Positions 7,911-17,238 of a DNA stretch of 52,426 nucleotides are shown here, in pieces; positions within the stretch are counted from its first letter, which is position 1, and every line of letters begins with the position of its first letter. A program made the position numbers and the translations under genes. The notes beneath the pieces were generated by a model. That model searched no databases, was not told the origin of the DNA, and worked only from the letters and a program-made list of their open reading frames with translations. The stretch is from an uncultured Chromatiaceae bacterium (GTDB lineage: Bacteria > Pseudomonadota > Gammaproteobacteria > Chromatiales > Chromatiaceae), in assembly GCA_937923175.1 (NCBI GenBank), contig CALALB010000046.1, positions 1 to 52,426 on the forward strand, given 5' to 3'.

Positions 7911-9580
7911 GGGCGATCGTCGCTCAGAGAATAGGGGGACGGTTCGGCCGAGCGCGGCTCAGCGAGCTGCCATTGCCAGGTGCCGGCTATTGGGCGCAGC
8001 CGATAGGCGCTGAGGGTCAGGAGCAGATGCTGGGAAGGGGTCAGGACAACCACAGGTGTATCGTCGGCCAGAGGCGGGGGCTGGGCCCCGGAAAGCGGCT
8101 CTCCCCAGAGCCGAACCTGCGGCTCGAGCCAATGGCTTAGGGCGATGAGCTCGCCGGCGCTGACCCCATGGCTGCTTGCCAAGACCAATGGACGCTCGCT
8201 GCGGTTGAGGATTTGGGCGATGGCGCGGTTTTGGGCACTAAAATGTTTGGTTGACCAAGACTCGGCCTGTTTGATCCGGGTCTGGGAGACGAACCCCAGG
8301 CCGAGCAGGGCGAGCAGCCCGATCATCCCCCAGCGCTGCCCCTGGAGATCAATGGACTGCAAACCCCGACCGATCCACCAGGCAACCATGAGTTCAAGGG
8401 CAAGCAGGGCCGGCAAGGCATAGCGCACATGCTGGGAGCGGCTGCCGCCGACCAAAAGATCTGGGCCCAAGACCACAGCGACATGCGCCAAGGCGAGCAA
8501 CAGGATCAGCCAGGCCGCCGGTTTGGTTGCGCTGCGGCTAAACCGCCAGGCGATCCAGGCGAGCGGCACCCCCATCCACCACCAAAACGGCTCCCGGCTC
8601 GGGGTCAGATCGACGAAGGTCGCAATGAGATGATCGGCCCAGGCGGAGACGATCTCCTTGATGCCGATCGGCCGTTGCATCCAGCCAGTGAATGACTGAA
8701 ATTGCTCCTGGTTGAGGATCAGCACCCCAATCCAGGGCAAAAAGGCAAGCAAGGCGGCGGCATTGGCCAGCAGCCAGCGCCGGACCTGGCGCCTGCCTCG
8801 GCCAAGCGTAGACCCGGGACGATGGAGGGCAAATAGCCAAACCCCCTGGACAGCAATCAGGATGACAAAGGGTAAATGGGTATAAAGCCCAGCGAGATTG
8901 CTCAGGGTATAGAGCGACCAATCCAGTGTCCGGTCGTGGCGCAGGGCATGGACCAGGGCGAGACAGGACAGGGTCAGCAATAAAAGCCATAGGCTGTACT
9001 GACGCGCCTCCTGATCATAAAGCAGATGCAAGGGGGAACAGGCCACGATGACAGCGGCGACCCAGGGGATGGGGCCGCGGCCAAAGAGGGCTTGCATCAG
9101 GGCATAGACCGCCGGGATCAGGAGTATCCCAAAGCAGGCGGCAAGCCCGCGCAGGGCGATGATGGGTTCTAGGGGCAGACCGATGACCAGCCGACCGAGG
9201 AGATAATAGAGGGGGGCGTGCTCAGGGTGTTCGGTGAATGCCGCAAGCGACTCGCGCCAGCCGTGGTCGGGTGAAGGGCGCTGGAGGTTTAGGATCTCCT
9301 CTGGGGTCAGGAGTTTACCAGAAAACAGGGTCCTTTGGATCTCTGCGACCGAATAACCCAAGACCCGGGCAATACTGAAGACCTCATCGTGCCAGATCAG
9401 CAGTTGATCGAGCCCGCTGAAACGCGACCACAGCACCCAGGCCCCAAGCGCCGCCGCGGCGCCAAAGACCAGATATCCAGGCGGGGATCTTAAGGATCGG
9501 GTCAGGTCCATGAGAATCGACTGAAACCGCTCATGCCCCGATGTTTCACTGCGGTGAGGTTTCGGTTTTTTGAGATCCAA
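7907..9580 (-). CDS. GT39/ArnT-like membrane glycosyltransferase
   Basis: A polytopic inner-membrane protein of up to 557 residues with about ten helices. The first periplasmic loop has the acidic motif WHDEVFS, followed later by EHAPLYYLLG and DQEARQYSLWLL. These are hallmarks of PMT/ArnT-type (GT39 or GT83) transferases that use polyprenyl-phosphate sugars. The start is unclear: TTG at 9580 gives the longest form, and ATG at 9511 (MDLTRSLRS) would also suit the first helix; neither has a good ribosome site. The stop overlaps the GH17-GT2 gene by four bases, so the two probably act in one envelope glycan pathway. The acceptor is unknown. Confidence 0.75.
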   Translation of the reverse strand: MDLKKPKPHRSETSGHERFQSILMDLTRSLRSPPGYLVFGAAAALGAWVLWSRFSGLDQLLIWHDEVFSIARVLGYSVAEIQRTLFSGKLLTPEEILNLQRPSPDHGWRESLAAFTEHPEHAPLYYLLGRLVIGLPLEPIIALRGLAACFGILLIPAVYALMQALFGRGPIPWVAAVIVACSPLHLLYDQEARQYSLWLLLLTLSCLALVHALRHDRTLDWSLYTLSNLAGLYTHLPFVILIAVQGVWLFALHRPGSTLGRGRRQVRRWLLANAAALLAFLPWIGVLILNQEQFQSFTGWMQRPIGIKEIVSAWADHLIATFVDLTPSREPFWWWMGVPLAWIAWRFSRSATKPAAWLILLLALAHVAVVLGPDLLVGGSRSQHVRYALPALLALELMVAWWIGRGLQSIDLQGQRWGMIGLLALLGLGFVSQTRIKQAESWSTKHFSAQNRAIAQILNRSERPLVLASSHGVSAGELIALSHWLEPQVRLWGEPLSGAQPPPLADDTPVVVLTPSQHLLLTLSAYRLRPIAGTWQWQLAEPRSAEPSPYSLSDDRP

Positions 9581-9591
9581 GCTCAGTCCAA

Positions 9592-9616
9592 AACGTCATT
9601 GGGACCCGAAGCAAGA
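9592..9616. repeat. Truncated copy of the REP-like repeat
   Basis: Reads AACGTCATTGGGACCCGAAGCAAGA. It looks like the 3922 element (CGTCATTG...CCCGAAGCAA) with the central hairpin deleted. It fills the 40-base gap between the patatin gene and the downstream transferase and so lies at the possible TTG start of the latter. The assignment is tentative because only about 18 bases match. Confidence 0.35.
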
Positions 9617-9620
9617 CGCG

Positions 9621-11918
9621 CTAATAGGTTGTACCGATGCCCTCGTGCAGACCGCCCCATGGCCGCCCGAGCAAAAGATACAGCGCCCCATGACCGCCGT
9701 CGGCATGGCCATAACCGAGATACAGGGGCCCGATGGGTGTGTCGGCGCCTAGAAAAAGGCTGCCGGCCAGACGTAGGCTATCCCAGCCGATGGCGCTGCG
9801 CTCGGCCCAGACGTTTCCGGCCTCAAGAGAGGCCCCTGTATATGTCTTGAGCAAGGGCGTCTTGAGATCATGGAGATAGATGGCGCGCACCAGTCCCCGA
9901 TTGCTGCCGGAAAGCTCGTTTTGATTGAAACCGGATAGATTCAAAAACCCCCCCAGACGCTGATAGGCCTGGGGCGGTAGGATGCCGCCCAGGTCTCCAG
10001 CCAGGCTGAAACCCACCAACAGGCTGTCTGGCCCGAGCTGGCGGGCATGAAGCAGCTCCAGGCCGAACTGATCGTAATCGTCCGAGGCCCCGAGCCCGGT
10101 GCGCGAGCCAAGCAGCCTGGTCTCGGCTAGCCAACCGCGGCGCGGGAAGCTCAGATTGTCGAGCGTATCCAGGGTCAGACGGAGCGTGAGCTCGCCGAGG
10201 TCGAAGTCATAATCCGGATAGGGGGTATCCCCGATCCGCTGCTCGGCCTGGCCCCAAAAGCGGCCATAGCGCAGGCCGAGCCGCCCCCAGTTGCCCAGAT
10301 TGCGTCCCAGCTCAAGCTCACCGCCGCTGCGGACAAGCTGATATTCGGCAATCGGACGATTGTGAGCGCTCGGCTCAAAGAGCACCAGGTTCTCGTTTAG
10401 ATAGCCGCCGCTGACACCCAGATACCAGCGCTCGAGCGGGTCGAGCGGCTGGTACAGGCTGGTATAAAGCGCTGGTTCCTCGCCGAGCTGGGCCTGAATG
10501 CGCCAGTCGCCATTGAGCGCATTCAGGGGAAGCCGGGTATAGGCCAGGCCGATATTGAAACGCGAATCGCCGGAAGTGGTCGAGGAAAACTCAAGGCCGG
10601 CCTGGAGCGAACTCGTGCCCCAGGACTTTTCACGCGCGATGATCACCAGGGTCGCCTCGGTGTCGGTTTGGTCCGCCAGGGAATAGCGCACCGACTCGAA
10701 GTTATCGAGGTCATGGATCTGGGCGATCTGGCGCTCGAGCGCCTCCAGATCGAGTGGTTCGCCGAGTTTGATCTGGATGCGCTCGCGGATCAGCCGTTCG
10801 GATAGACGCGAGCGGGTGTCGATGCGGATGGCGCGGATGATCGGCCGGGGTGGGCCGCTAAGTGCCGGATGCTGGGTTCGCGCTGCGACAGCGGGCAGCC
10901 CTGGCCGGCCGAGGCGGGCAAGTTGAGGGCGGGCCGCCTGGGCTGCACGCTCGCCAAGCGCGATCGCCTGTTTCATCTTGGTAAATTCATTGGCTAAGAC
11001 CTCTGAACCCAAGGGCGGGGTGATGAGGATATCGCGTGCCGTTAGGCCTTTGATCTCATCCTGGGTATTGCGCCAGGTCACCAAGCTTGCGATCTGGTCG
11101 AGCATAGAGAGCAGATCGCCGATCTTCTCGCGCTCGCGCCGCGGGCCGCTGACATCGACCGCGATGACGATCTCGGCGCCCATGGCGCGCACTGCGCTGA
11201 TCGGCAGATTCATGGCCAGACCCCCATCGACCAGCAGGCGATCGCCGATCTCGACCGGTGCAAAGACCGCAGGCACAGCCATGCTGGCACGCATCGCCTT
11301 GGCTAGACTGCCCCGGCCTAGGATCACTGGCTCGCCGGTCACGACATCGGTTGCAACAGCCCGATAGGGAATGGGTAGCTGGTCGAAATCCTGGATCCTG
11401 CTCGCCGGCAGGGTATAGCGGCGCAACGCCAGATCCAGTTTTTGTCCTTGAATGAGCGCCGGTGCCAGATTGATCCGGCGTTTGTCTTCTTGGACGCCGG
11501 GGCGCGTCTGGATGAGCGTATTGCGGTCCTCAAGCTTGCGCCGCATGCGCTGCGAATCTCGCTCGGCCTGGTCGTTGAAGATCCCGATCCAGTCGATCTG
11601 GTCGACGATTTGCTCGATCTCGGCAGGGGTAAGGCCCATCGCATAGAGCCCCCCGACGATCGACCCCATCGAGGTCCCGGCGATATAGTCGATCGGGATC
11701 CTGAGCTCCTCGAGCACCTTGAGCACCCCGATATGGGCCGCGCCGCGCGCCCCGCCGCCCGAGAGCGCCAGCCCAATCTTGGGTCGCTCAGCAGCATGTA
11801 GACCCACAGATGCCCAGGCGAGCATAGTCAAAACGAACAGTCGCACACGCGAACGCCAGACCCATATGTGAGCGCAACCCATACCTTGGTCTCTGATGAA
11901 GAAAAGGTAAATCTTCAA
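9621..11918 (-). CDS. Patatin-like phospholipase with C-terminal surface-antigen barrel (PlpD/RssA type)
   Basis: A 765-residue envelope protein with three parts. A signal segment (VRLFVLTMLAWASVGLHA) precedes AERPKIGL. The patatin lipase domain at about 47-240 has the oxyanion loop SGGGARG, nucleophile Ser83 in GTSMG and Asp231 in VDGGLAMNLP, so the Ser-Asp dyad is intact. A POTRA-like segment follows at about 365-430, then an Omp85-type beta-barrel to the end. This is the layout of type Vd autotransporters such as Pseudomonas PlpD. The start is uncertain: TTG at 11918 or ATG at 11882, both before the signal segment. It lies 6 bases after namZ and about 40 bases before the transferase gene. 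Confidence 0.85.
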   Translation of the reverse strand: MKIYLFFIRDQGMGCAHIWVWRSRVRLFVLTMLAWASVGLHAAERPKIGLALSGGGARGAAHIGVLKVLEELRIPIDYIAGTSMGSIVGGLYAMGLTPAEIEQIVDQIDWIGIFNDQAERDSQRMRRKLEDRNTLIQTRPGVQEDKRRINLAPALIQGQKLDLALRRYTLPASRIQDFDQLPIPYRAVATDVVTGEPVILGRGSLAKAMRASMAVPAVFAPVEIGDRLLVDGGLAMNLPISAVRAMGAEIVIAVDVSGPRREREKIGDLLSMLDQIASLVTWRNTQDEIKGLTARDILITPPLGSEVLANEFTKMKQAIALGERAAQAARPQLARLGRPGLPAVAARTQHPALSGPPRPIIRAIRIDTRSRLSERLIRERIQIKLGEPLDLEALERQIAQIHDLDNFESVRYSLADQTDTEATLVIIAREKSWGTSSLQAGLEFSSTTSGDSRFNIGLAYTRLPLNALNGDWRIQAQLGEEPALYTSLYQPLDPLERWYLGVSGGYLNENLVLFEPSAHNRPIAEYQLVRSGGELELGRNLGNWGRLGLRYGRFWGQAEQRIGDTPYPDYDFDLGELTLRLTLDTLDNLSFPRRGWLAETRLLGSRTGLGASDDYDQFGLELLHARQLGPDSLLVGFSLAGDLGGILPPQAYQRLGGFLNLSGFNQNELSGSNRGLVRAIYLHDLKTPLLKTYTGASLEAGNVWAERSAIGWDSLRLAGSLFLGADTPIGPLYLGYGHADGGHGALYLLLGRPWGGLHEGIGTTY

Positions 11919-11924
11919 CCAACT

Positions 11925-13136
11925 TTAAAGATACAGTAGTACCTGGGCAATAGATTCTGACCAGGCACGCTCGTCGGCAGCCAGGCGTTGGTCAAAATCC
12001 GCAGGCGTTGCGCTCGGATCATCGATCCAGGCCCGCAAGAATGGCCCGCCGGCGATCAGATCGATCGCCAGGCGCTCGCTTTCATATTCATAGGTAAACC
12101 TGCGCCAGAGTGGGTAATCGGGGTATTCTAGACGGACTGCCTTAAGAAACAAGGCGATCAAACGATAAGGGCGAAAATGCTCATGCTGGTAAAGGAGGTT
12201 ATCGGTATGGATCTGCAAACCGGCGCAGCGTCTACCCGCATGTTTATGAATGGTCGGCTCGAACCAACAGGGGCGGATCAATGCCCCTGTAAGCCAGGCT
12301 GGACAAAGGCTTTCCATGCGTTTCAATAAACGCTCGCTATCTAGATCGGGTGCGCCGACGACCTCAAGGGGGGTAGTTGTACCCCGACCTTCAGATAGGG
12401 TTGTACCCTCCAATAACACCGTTCCCGGAAAACAGCGGGCCATATTGAGGCTGGAGGCATTAGGGCTCGGATTGACCCAGGAGAGCTCAAAGGCAGGCCA
12501 GCCATATCCCGGTGGATCATGGGGTCGGTAGCCTTCCATAGCGATGACCTGAAACTCGAGATCGAGATGAAGGTTGGCGATAAACCAGCGCGCTAATTCC
12601 CCAAGCGTCAGACCATGGCGCATCAAAATAGGACCAGCGCCGACAAAGCTCTCCCAACCCGGCTCGAGAATCGTCCCTTCAAGCGGCCTGCCGGCTGGAT
12701 TCGGACGGTCTAAGACCCAAAGCGCCTTACTATAGGCGCTACACGACTTCAAGAGATAAACCAGGGTCGTGACATAGGTATAGATGCGGGTACCGAGATC
12801 TTGGAGATCGACGAGCAAGATATCGAAGCAGGCTAGCATCTCGGGCGTCGGTTCGCGGACCTCGCCGTATAGGCTATAGATTGGGATCCCGTATTTGGGA
12901 TCGAGCTCATCCGGCGTCTCGATCATATTATCCTGCTTATCGCCACGCATCCCGTGTTGGGGTCCAAAGGCGGCGACGAGCTGGAATTCATTGCCTAGCG
13001 CCATGAGCGCATCGAGCGTATGGCGTCCCAGCCGGGTCAATGAGGCTGGATGTCCGAGTAGTGCAACTCGCCGCCCCCTGAGGGGCGCCCGCAATCTCGG
13101 ATCTGCGAGTAGGCGGTCGATGCCGAGTTTGATCAT
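11925..13136 (-). CDS. namZ: NamZ-type exo-beta-N-acetylmuramidase (DUF1343)
   Basis: A 403-residue protein of the DUF1343 family, whose Bacillus and Tannerella members release terminal MurNAc from peptidoglycan fragments. Family motifs seen are RVALLGHPASLT near the N terminus, AAFGPQHGMRGDKQDNM, GEVREPTPEML, LVDLQDLGTRIYTYVTTL, DRPNPAGRPLEGT and PNASSLNMARCFPGTVLLEGT. No signal peptide is visible, so it is probably cytoplasmic, and its role would be recycling of muropeptides after import. It is the first gene of the minus-strand envelope block and diverges from queA. Confidence 0.85.
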   Translation of the reverse strand: MIKLGIDRLLADPRLRAPLRGRRVALLGHPASLTRLGRHTLDALMALGNEFQLVAAFGPQHGMRGDKQDNMIETPDELDPKYGIPIYSLYGEVREPTPEMLACFDILLVDLQDLGTRIYTYVTTLVYLLKSCSAYSKALWVLDRPNPAGRPLEGTILEPGWESFVGAGPILMRHGLTLGELARWFIANLHLDLEFQVIAMEGYRPHDPPGYGWPAFELSWVNPSPNASSLNMARCFPGTVLLEGTTLSEGRGTTTPLEVVGAPDLDSERLLKRMESLCPAWLTGALIRPCWFEPTIHKHAGRRCAGLQIHTDNLLYQHEHFRPYRLIALFLKAVRLEYPDYPLWRRFTYEYESERLAIDLIAGGPFLRAWIDDPSATPADFDQRLAADERAWSESIAQVLLYL

Positions 13137-13269
13137 GGAAATATCTTCACGAGTTGGCGAGCCCTGATGATGGTTAGCCCTAATGGAGCGGGTCTCAATG
13201 ACTTGGCTGAAGGGGGATCAAGGGATCATAACTTGTTTCTGTAACTAGGATATACCGTAAAATCATTTG

Positions 13270-14304
13270 ATGCGCCGTTCCGATTTTTACTATGACTTGC
13301 CGGCTGAGCTAATCGCCCAGCATCCATTGCCCAAGCGTTCTGCCTCGCGCCTCCTGGTACTCCAGGCCGAACAGCCGGTTCCCCAGGATTGGCTGTTTGT
13401 CGATTTACCCAAGCTGTTGAGACCCCATGACCTGCTGGTCTTCAATAATACGCGCGTGATGCGCGCCCGGCTGTTTGGAAGGAAGGAGACAGGTGGACGG
13501 GTCGAAATCCTGATCGAGCGCCTGTTAGGGGCGCGCGAGGCCCTGGCCCATATCCGCGCCAGCAAATCGCCCAAGGCTGGTTCCTACATACGAATCGGTG
13601 ATGATCGATGGCTGGAGGTTGGCGAGCGCCGGGACGACCTGTTTTATTTATACGCCCATACAGTCGATTTTGAGACCTTAATGGCCAGCTATGGCCATAT
13701 TCCGTTGCCTCCCTATATTTGGCGCCCGGATACACCGCTCGATGAGGAGCGTTATCAAACGCTCTTTGCCCGTCATCTCGGTGCAGTCGCTGCCCCCACC
13801 GCCGCGCTCCATTTCGATGAGCCCCTCATCGCCCGGATCGATGCGCTGGGGGTCATGCGCACCGAGATCACCCTTCATGTCGGTGCCGGTACCTTTCAAC
13901 CCGTGCGTGAGGATGACCTCGGTCGGCACCGAATGCATCCCGAATGGGTCGAGGTCAATGAAACAGTCTGTGAACAAATCGCCAAGGCCCGCAGCCTAGG
14001 CGGGCGGGTGATCGCTGTGGGAACCACCAGCGTCAGGGCGCTTGAAACCGCTGCAACGGATGGGATGATTCGCCCATTTTGCGGTGAAAGCACGCTTTTT
14101 ATTCTCCCTGGCTACCGTTTCGAGGTTGTTGACGCCATGATCACCAATCTCCATCTGCCTGAATCAACCCTCTTGATGCTGGTAGCGGCCTTTGCCGGTT
14201 ACCCTGAGGTTATGAATGCCTATCGCCATGCCGTAGCCCAAGGATACCGATTTTTCAGCTATGGGGATGCGATGTTTCTGACCCGCGCTCTAAGTCACCA
14301 ATGA
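13270..14304 (+). CDS. queA: S-adenosylmethionine:tRNA ribosyltransferase-isomerase
   Basis: QueA transfers and isomerises the ribosyl part of SAM onto preQ1 in tRNA, giving epoxyqueuosine. The 344-residue protein starts MRRSDFYYDLPAELIAQHP, the standard QueA opening, so the ATG at 13270 is chosen over the in-frame TTG at 13267. Other family signatures are HVGAGTFQPVREDD, MHPEWVEV, GGRVIAVGTTSVRALE, FILPGYRFEVVDAMITNLHLPES and YRFFSYGDAM. It stands apart from the queC-queE operon near 43-45 kb; together they cover most of queuosine synthesis. Confidence 0.95.
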   Translation: MRRSDFYYDLPAELIAQHPLPKRSASRLLVLQAEQPVPQDWLFVDLPKLLRPHDLLVFNNTRVMRARLFGRKETGGRVEILIERLLGAREALAHIRASKSPKAGSYIRIGDDRWLEVGERRDDLFYLYAHTVDFETLMASYGHIPLPPYIWRPDTPLDEERYQTLFARHLGAVAAPTAALHFDEPLIARIDALGVMRTEITLHVGAGTFQPVREDDLGRHRMHPEWVEVNETVCEQIAKARSLGGRVIAVGTTSVRALETAATDGMIRPFCGESTLFILPGYRFEVVDAMITNLHLPESTLLMLVAAFAGYPEVMNAYRHAVAQGYRFFSYGDAMFLTRALSHQ

Positions 14305-14393
14305 GCGTTAGGGGGATGGAATCTTTATTTCGGTTCTATTAGAATATCAACCATTAAAATCCCGTTTCAGTTGGTTTATGAGGAGAGATATCT

Positions 14394-14777
14394 GTGGATT
14401 ATTCTGACCTTTCACTTGAAGAGATCAAACGTCAGATCGAAGAAGCCGAGGCCCGTCGCGCTCAGCTCGAAAAGATCCTTGAAGATAGGCGCGAACAGAG
14501 CAAGGGGCAGATCGTCGAGCAGATCCGCAGTCTGATCTTTGATAATGGCTATGATCCCGAAGAGATCATGAACCTGGTGCTCAGGCGTCGGCGTAAGCTC
14601 ATCGGTCATCGTCAATACCGCCGCTATGTCGACCCGGATAATCCGGACAATATCTATGTCCGGGGGGTTTTGCCCGGCTGGATGAAGCAAAAGATGATCG
14701 AGAAAGGCTATGACCCTGCGTCCAAAGCCGATCGCGAGACCTTTAAATCGAACTATCTGAAGCTGGTTGAGGGTTGA
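14394..14777 (+). CDS. H-NS family nucleoid-associated protein
   Basis: A 127-residue DNA-binding protein. The N-terminal half is a charged coiled coil (LEEIKRQIEEAEARRAQLEK) for oligomerisation. The C-terminal half carries the H-NS histone-fold signature YVDPDNPDNIYVRGVLPGWM. The usual GRGxxPxW loop is replaced by RGVLPGW, so the AT-hook-like Q/R-G-R contact is altered. Relatives such as HvrA of Rhodobacter tune photosynthesis genes to light. Whether this protein does so is only a suggestion. The start is a GTG at 14394 with AGGAGAG ahead of it. Confidence 0.78.
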   Translation: MDYSDLSLEEIKRQIEEAEARRAQLEKILEDRREQSKGQIVEQIRSLIFDNGYDPEEIMNLVLRRRRKLIGHRQYRRYVDPDNPDNIYVRGVLPGWMKQKMIEKGYDPASKADRETFKSNYLKLVEG

Positions 14778-15002
14778 TAGCTGAGGCTGCCATCCTTCTG
14801 CGCGGAAAATCTGCTACCCGCGTATCTTTACGGATAGACGGACTGCAAACCTGGCCCTAGGCTAGACGAGGATCTGGGGGTGCAGGCAGCGCTCCCCATG
14901 ATTGGGCCGCCCTGGACAGGTGGCAAGACTGTCGAATCAGTTGGGCATTGATTTTTCGACCGTTTTCTCCTTCTCTTCAATGCCCATTGTACGGAAGAGC
15001 GA

Positions 15003-15281
15003 ATGATGAATATCTATGTCGGCAACCTGGCCTACAGCGTCACCCAGGATGAGCTTCGGGATGTCTTTGGCGCCTATGGCGAAATCGCCAATGTGAACCT
15101 GATTACTGACCGGTTCACGGGTCAATCCAAGGGATTCGGCTTTGTTGAGATGCCGAATAATGCCGAGGCCGATGCAGCCATCAAGGCCCTGAATGATACC
15201 CCGCTCAAGGGGCGCAACCTTAAAGTCAACCAGGCTAAGCCGCGCAGCGAACGCCCGAGCGGCCGCGGGTCGCGCTGGTAA
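15003..15281 (+). CDS. Small RNA-recognition-motif protein
   Basis: A 92-residue protein consisting of one RRM plus a short basic Gly/Arg tail (RPSGRGSRW). RNP-2 is IYVGNLAYS at residues 3-11 and RNP-1 is KGFGFVEM near 43-50. Such proteins are common in cyanobacteria and some proteobacteria and bind single-stranded RNA, often in cold response. The start is ATG at 15003 or 15006. A strong hairpin follows the stop, and the gene appears to be monocistronic. Confidence 0.88.
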   Translation: MMNIYVGNLAYSVTQDELRDVFGAYGEIANVNLITDRFTGQSKGFGFVEMPNNAEADAAIKALNDTPLKGRNLKVNQAKPRSERPSGRGSRW

Positions 15282-15298
15282 GCAATCGCCAATCTCTT

Positions 15299-15323
15299 GC
15301 CCCCGGCGCAGACGCCTGGGGGC
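15299..15323 (+). terminator. GC-rich hairpin after the RRM gene
   Basis: GCCCCCGGCG pairs with CGCC-T-GGGGGC around a four-base loop, giving ten pairs with a single bulged T, 18 bases after the stop. There is no clean T-run, so it may be a transcript-stabilising end or a weak terminator. Confidence 0.5.
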
Positions 15324-15390
15324 GCATCAGCCGCACTCTTTACCCTTTCCAATCTGACTTTAGATTTCTTCATTGTCGTTACGCGGCACC

Positions 15391-17238
15391 ATGCCAGAGC
15401 AGGGGGGTGTTCCGCTATTCTACCGGGTTTGTCCCATCTCGCCTCAGGCCCATCTGTTCGAGGTCGAGCTGCGAATCCAGGTCCCCAGTCATGGTCCACT
15501 GACCCTGGTCATGCCTGCCTGGGCGCCGGGCAGCTATCTCATCCGCGATTTTGCTAAAAATATCATTGACCTACGGGCCTGGGATCAGCTCGGTCAGCCG
15601 CTTGCGCTCAGCAAAAAGGATCTGCATACCTGGACGCTTTCCGGGACTACTGGGCCCTGCACCCTCTGCTATCGGGTCTTTGCCTGGGAGCTTTCGGTGC
15701 GCACTGCGCATCTCGATCTCACCCACGGCTATTTCAATGGCCCTGCCTTGTTGATTTCTGTCCTAGAGCTTGCAGAACAGCCCTGTCAGATCGAGCTATT
15801 AGCCTCGACCGAGCCGCAATGCCATACGTGGCAGGTGGCGACCAGCCTGAGACCTGTCGCCATTAATGCGCAGGGCTTTGGTCTTTATCGCGCTGAGGAT
15901 TATCGAGACCTCATCGACCATCCGGTGGAGATGGGATGTTTTCGGTTATTGAGCTTTGAGATCAACGGCGTCCCCCATCGGATTGCACTCAGCGGGCGTT
16001 ATTGGGCCGATGAAGGGCGCCTGCTTGCCGATCTTGGCCGAATCTGCGCTGAACATGCCGCACTCTTTGGCGGGCTGCCGATCGACCGCTATCTGTTTTT
16101 GGTGACTGTCGTTGGCGAGGGCTATGGTGGCCTGGAACACAGTCATTCGGCAAGCATCCTTTGCAGCCGCGATGACCTGCCAGGGTTTGCCGAATCCAAG
16201 CCGAGCGCCAATTACCAGCGACTGCTGGGTCTATTGAGCCATGAATATTTTCATCTCTGGCTGGGTATGCGTATCCGGCCGCGTGCCTTGCTTAAACCCG
16301 ATTTAAGGCAGCCGGCACTCACGCGTACCCTTTGGGCGATCGAGGGGATCACTAGCTATTATGATGAGCTTGCCCTGGTGCGCTCCGGTTGTATCAGCGA
16401 GCAGGACTATCTTGGGCTCATCGCCCAGAATCTCACCCGGCTCGCCCGCACCCCTGGGCGCCTCATCCAGAGCCTGGCCGATTCAAGCCGCGATGCCTGG
16501 ATCAAATTTTATCAGCCGGATGAGAATGCCCCCAATGTCTTGGTGAACTATTATGTGAAGGGCGCAATCGTCGCCTTCATGCTCGACCTTAGGATTCGCA
16601 GGGCCACGGTCGGAAGATATTCGCTCGATTCTGTGCTGCAGGCCCTTAAGCGGCGCTATGGTCAAACAGGTCTTGGATTTGGCGAATATGACATCGAGTC
16701 AGTGGCAGGTGAGGTGACTGGACTGGATCTTAGGGCCTTTTTTGACCAGGCCCTGGAGTCGACCGCCGAGCTCGATCTGACCGAGGACTTGGCAAGCGTC
16801 GGGATCGCTATCCGCTGGCGCCCAGGTAGAGATCCCCAGGATCTCGGCGGCTATGTCGAGCATTTTGAGCCAGTCGTCCCCCGGGTAGGTTTGGGCATGC
16901 GGTTAAGGCAGGGTGAGACAGTCATCCAAAGCATCTTTAATCACGGCCCTGCTGAACGGGCGGGTCTAGCGCCTGGCGATCAATTGATCGCAATCGCCGG
17001 TATTCGAGCAACGCCCACCAATCTCGATCGACTTATCGAGCGCGCTGCGCCGGAGGGCGAGCTGATCATCCATGCCTTCAGGCAGGATGAGCTCTTGACC
17101 TTCCATGTCCGACCTGAGGCTGCGCCTGCAGATACCTGTGAGCTGAGCCTGATGGCCGATGCGCCAGCCGAGGCGATCCAGGCGCGCGCCGCCTGGCTTG
17201 CAAGCTGTCAAACGCGATGCTCGACGGGCGCGCCCTAA
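15391..17238 (+). CDS. M61-family glycyl aminopeptidase-like metalloprotease with PDZ domain
   Basis: About 615 residues. The N-terminal beta-sandwich region includes VMPAWAPGSYLIRDFAKN, typical of M61 proteins. The zinc motif is LLSHEYFHLW (HExxH) and the third ligand is probably Glu in WAIEGITSYYDEL. The catalytic region runs to about residue 460. A PDZ domain at about 510-590 includes NHGPAERAGLAPGDQLIAI. No signal peptide is seen, so it is probably cytoplasmic. The ATG at 15391 is preferred to the upstream in-frame start at 15373 because homologues begin shortly before the PLFYRV-type strand. The stop overlaps birA by 22 bases. Confidence 0.85.
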   Translation: MPEQGGVPLFYRVCPISPQAHLFEVELRIQVPSHGPLTLVMPAWAPGSYLIRDFAKNIIDLRAWDQLGQPLALSKKDLHTWTLSGTTGPCTLCYRVFAWELSVRTAHLDLTHGYFNGPALLISVLELAEQPCQIELLASTEPQCHTWQVATSLRPVAINAQGFGLYRAEDYRDLIDHPVEMGCFRLLSFEINGVPHRIALSGRYWADEGRLLADLGRICAEHAALFGGLPIDRYLFLVTVVGEGYGGLEHSHSASILCSRDDLPGFAESKPSANYQRLLGLLSHEYFHLWLGMRIRPRALLKPDLRQPALTRTLWAIEGITSYYDELALVRSGCISEQDYLGLIAQNLTRLARTPGRLIQSLADSSRDAWIKFYQPDENAPNVLVNYYVKGAIVAFMLDLRIRRATVGRYSLDSVLQALKRRYGQTGLGFGEYDIESVAGEVTGLDLRAFFDQALESTAELDLTEDLASVGIAIRWRPGRDPQDLGGYVEHFEPVVPRVGLGMRLRQGETVIQSIFNHGPAERAGLAPGDQLIAIAGIRATPTNLDRLIERAAPEGELIIHAFRQDELLTFHVRPEAAPADTCELSLMADAPAEAIQARAAWLASCQTRCSTGAP

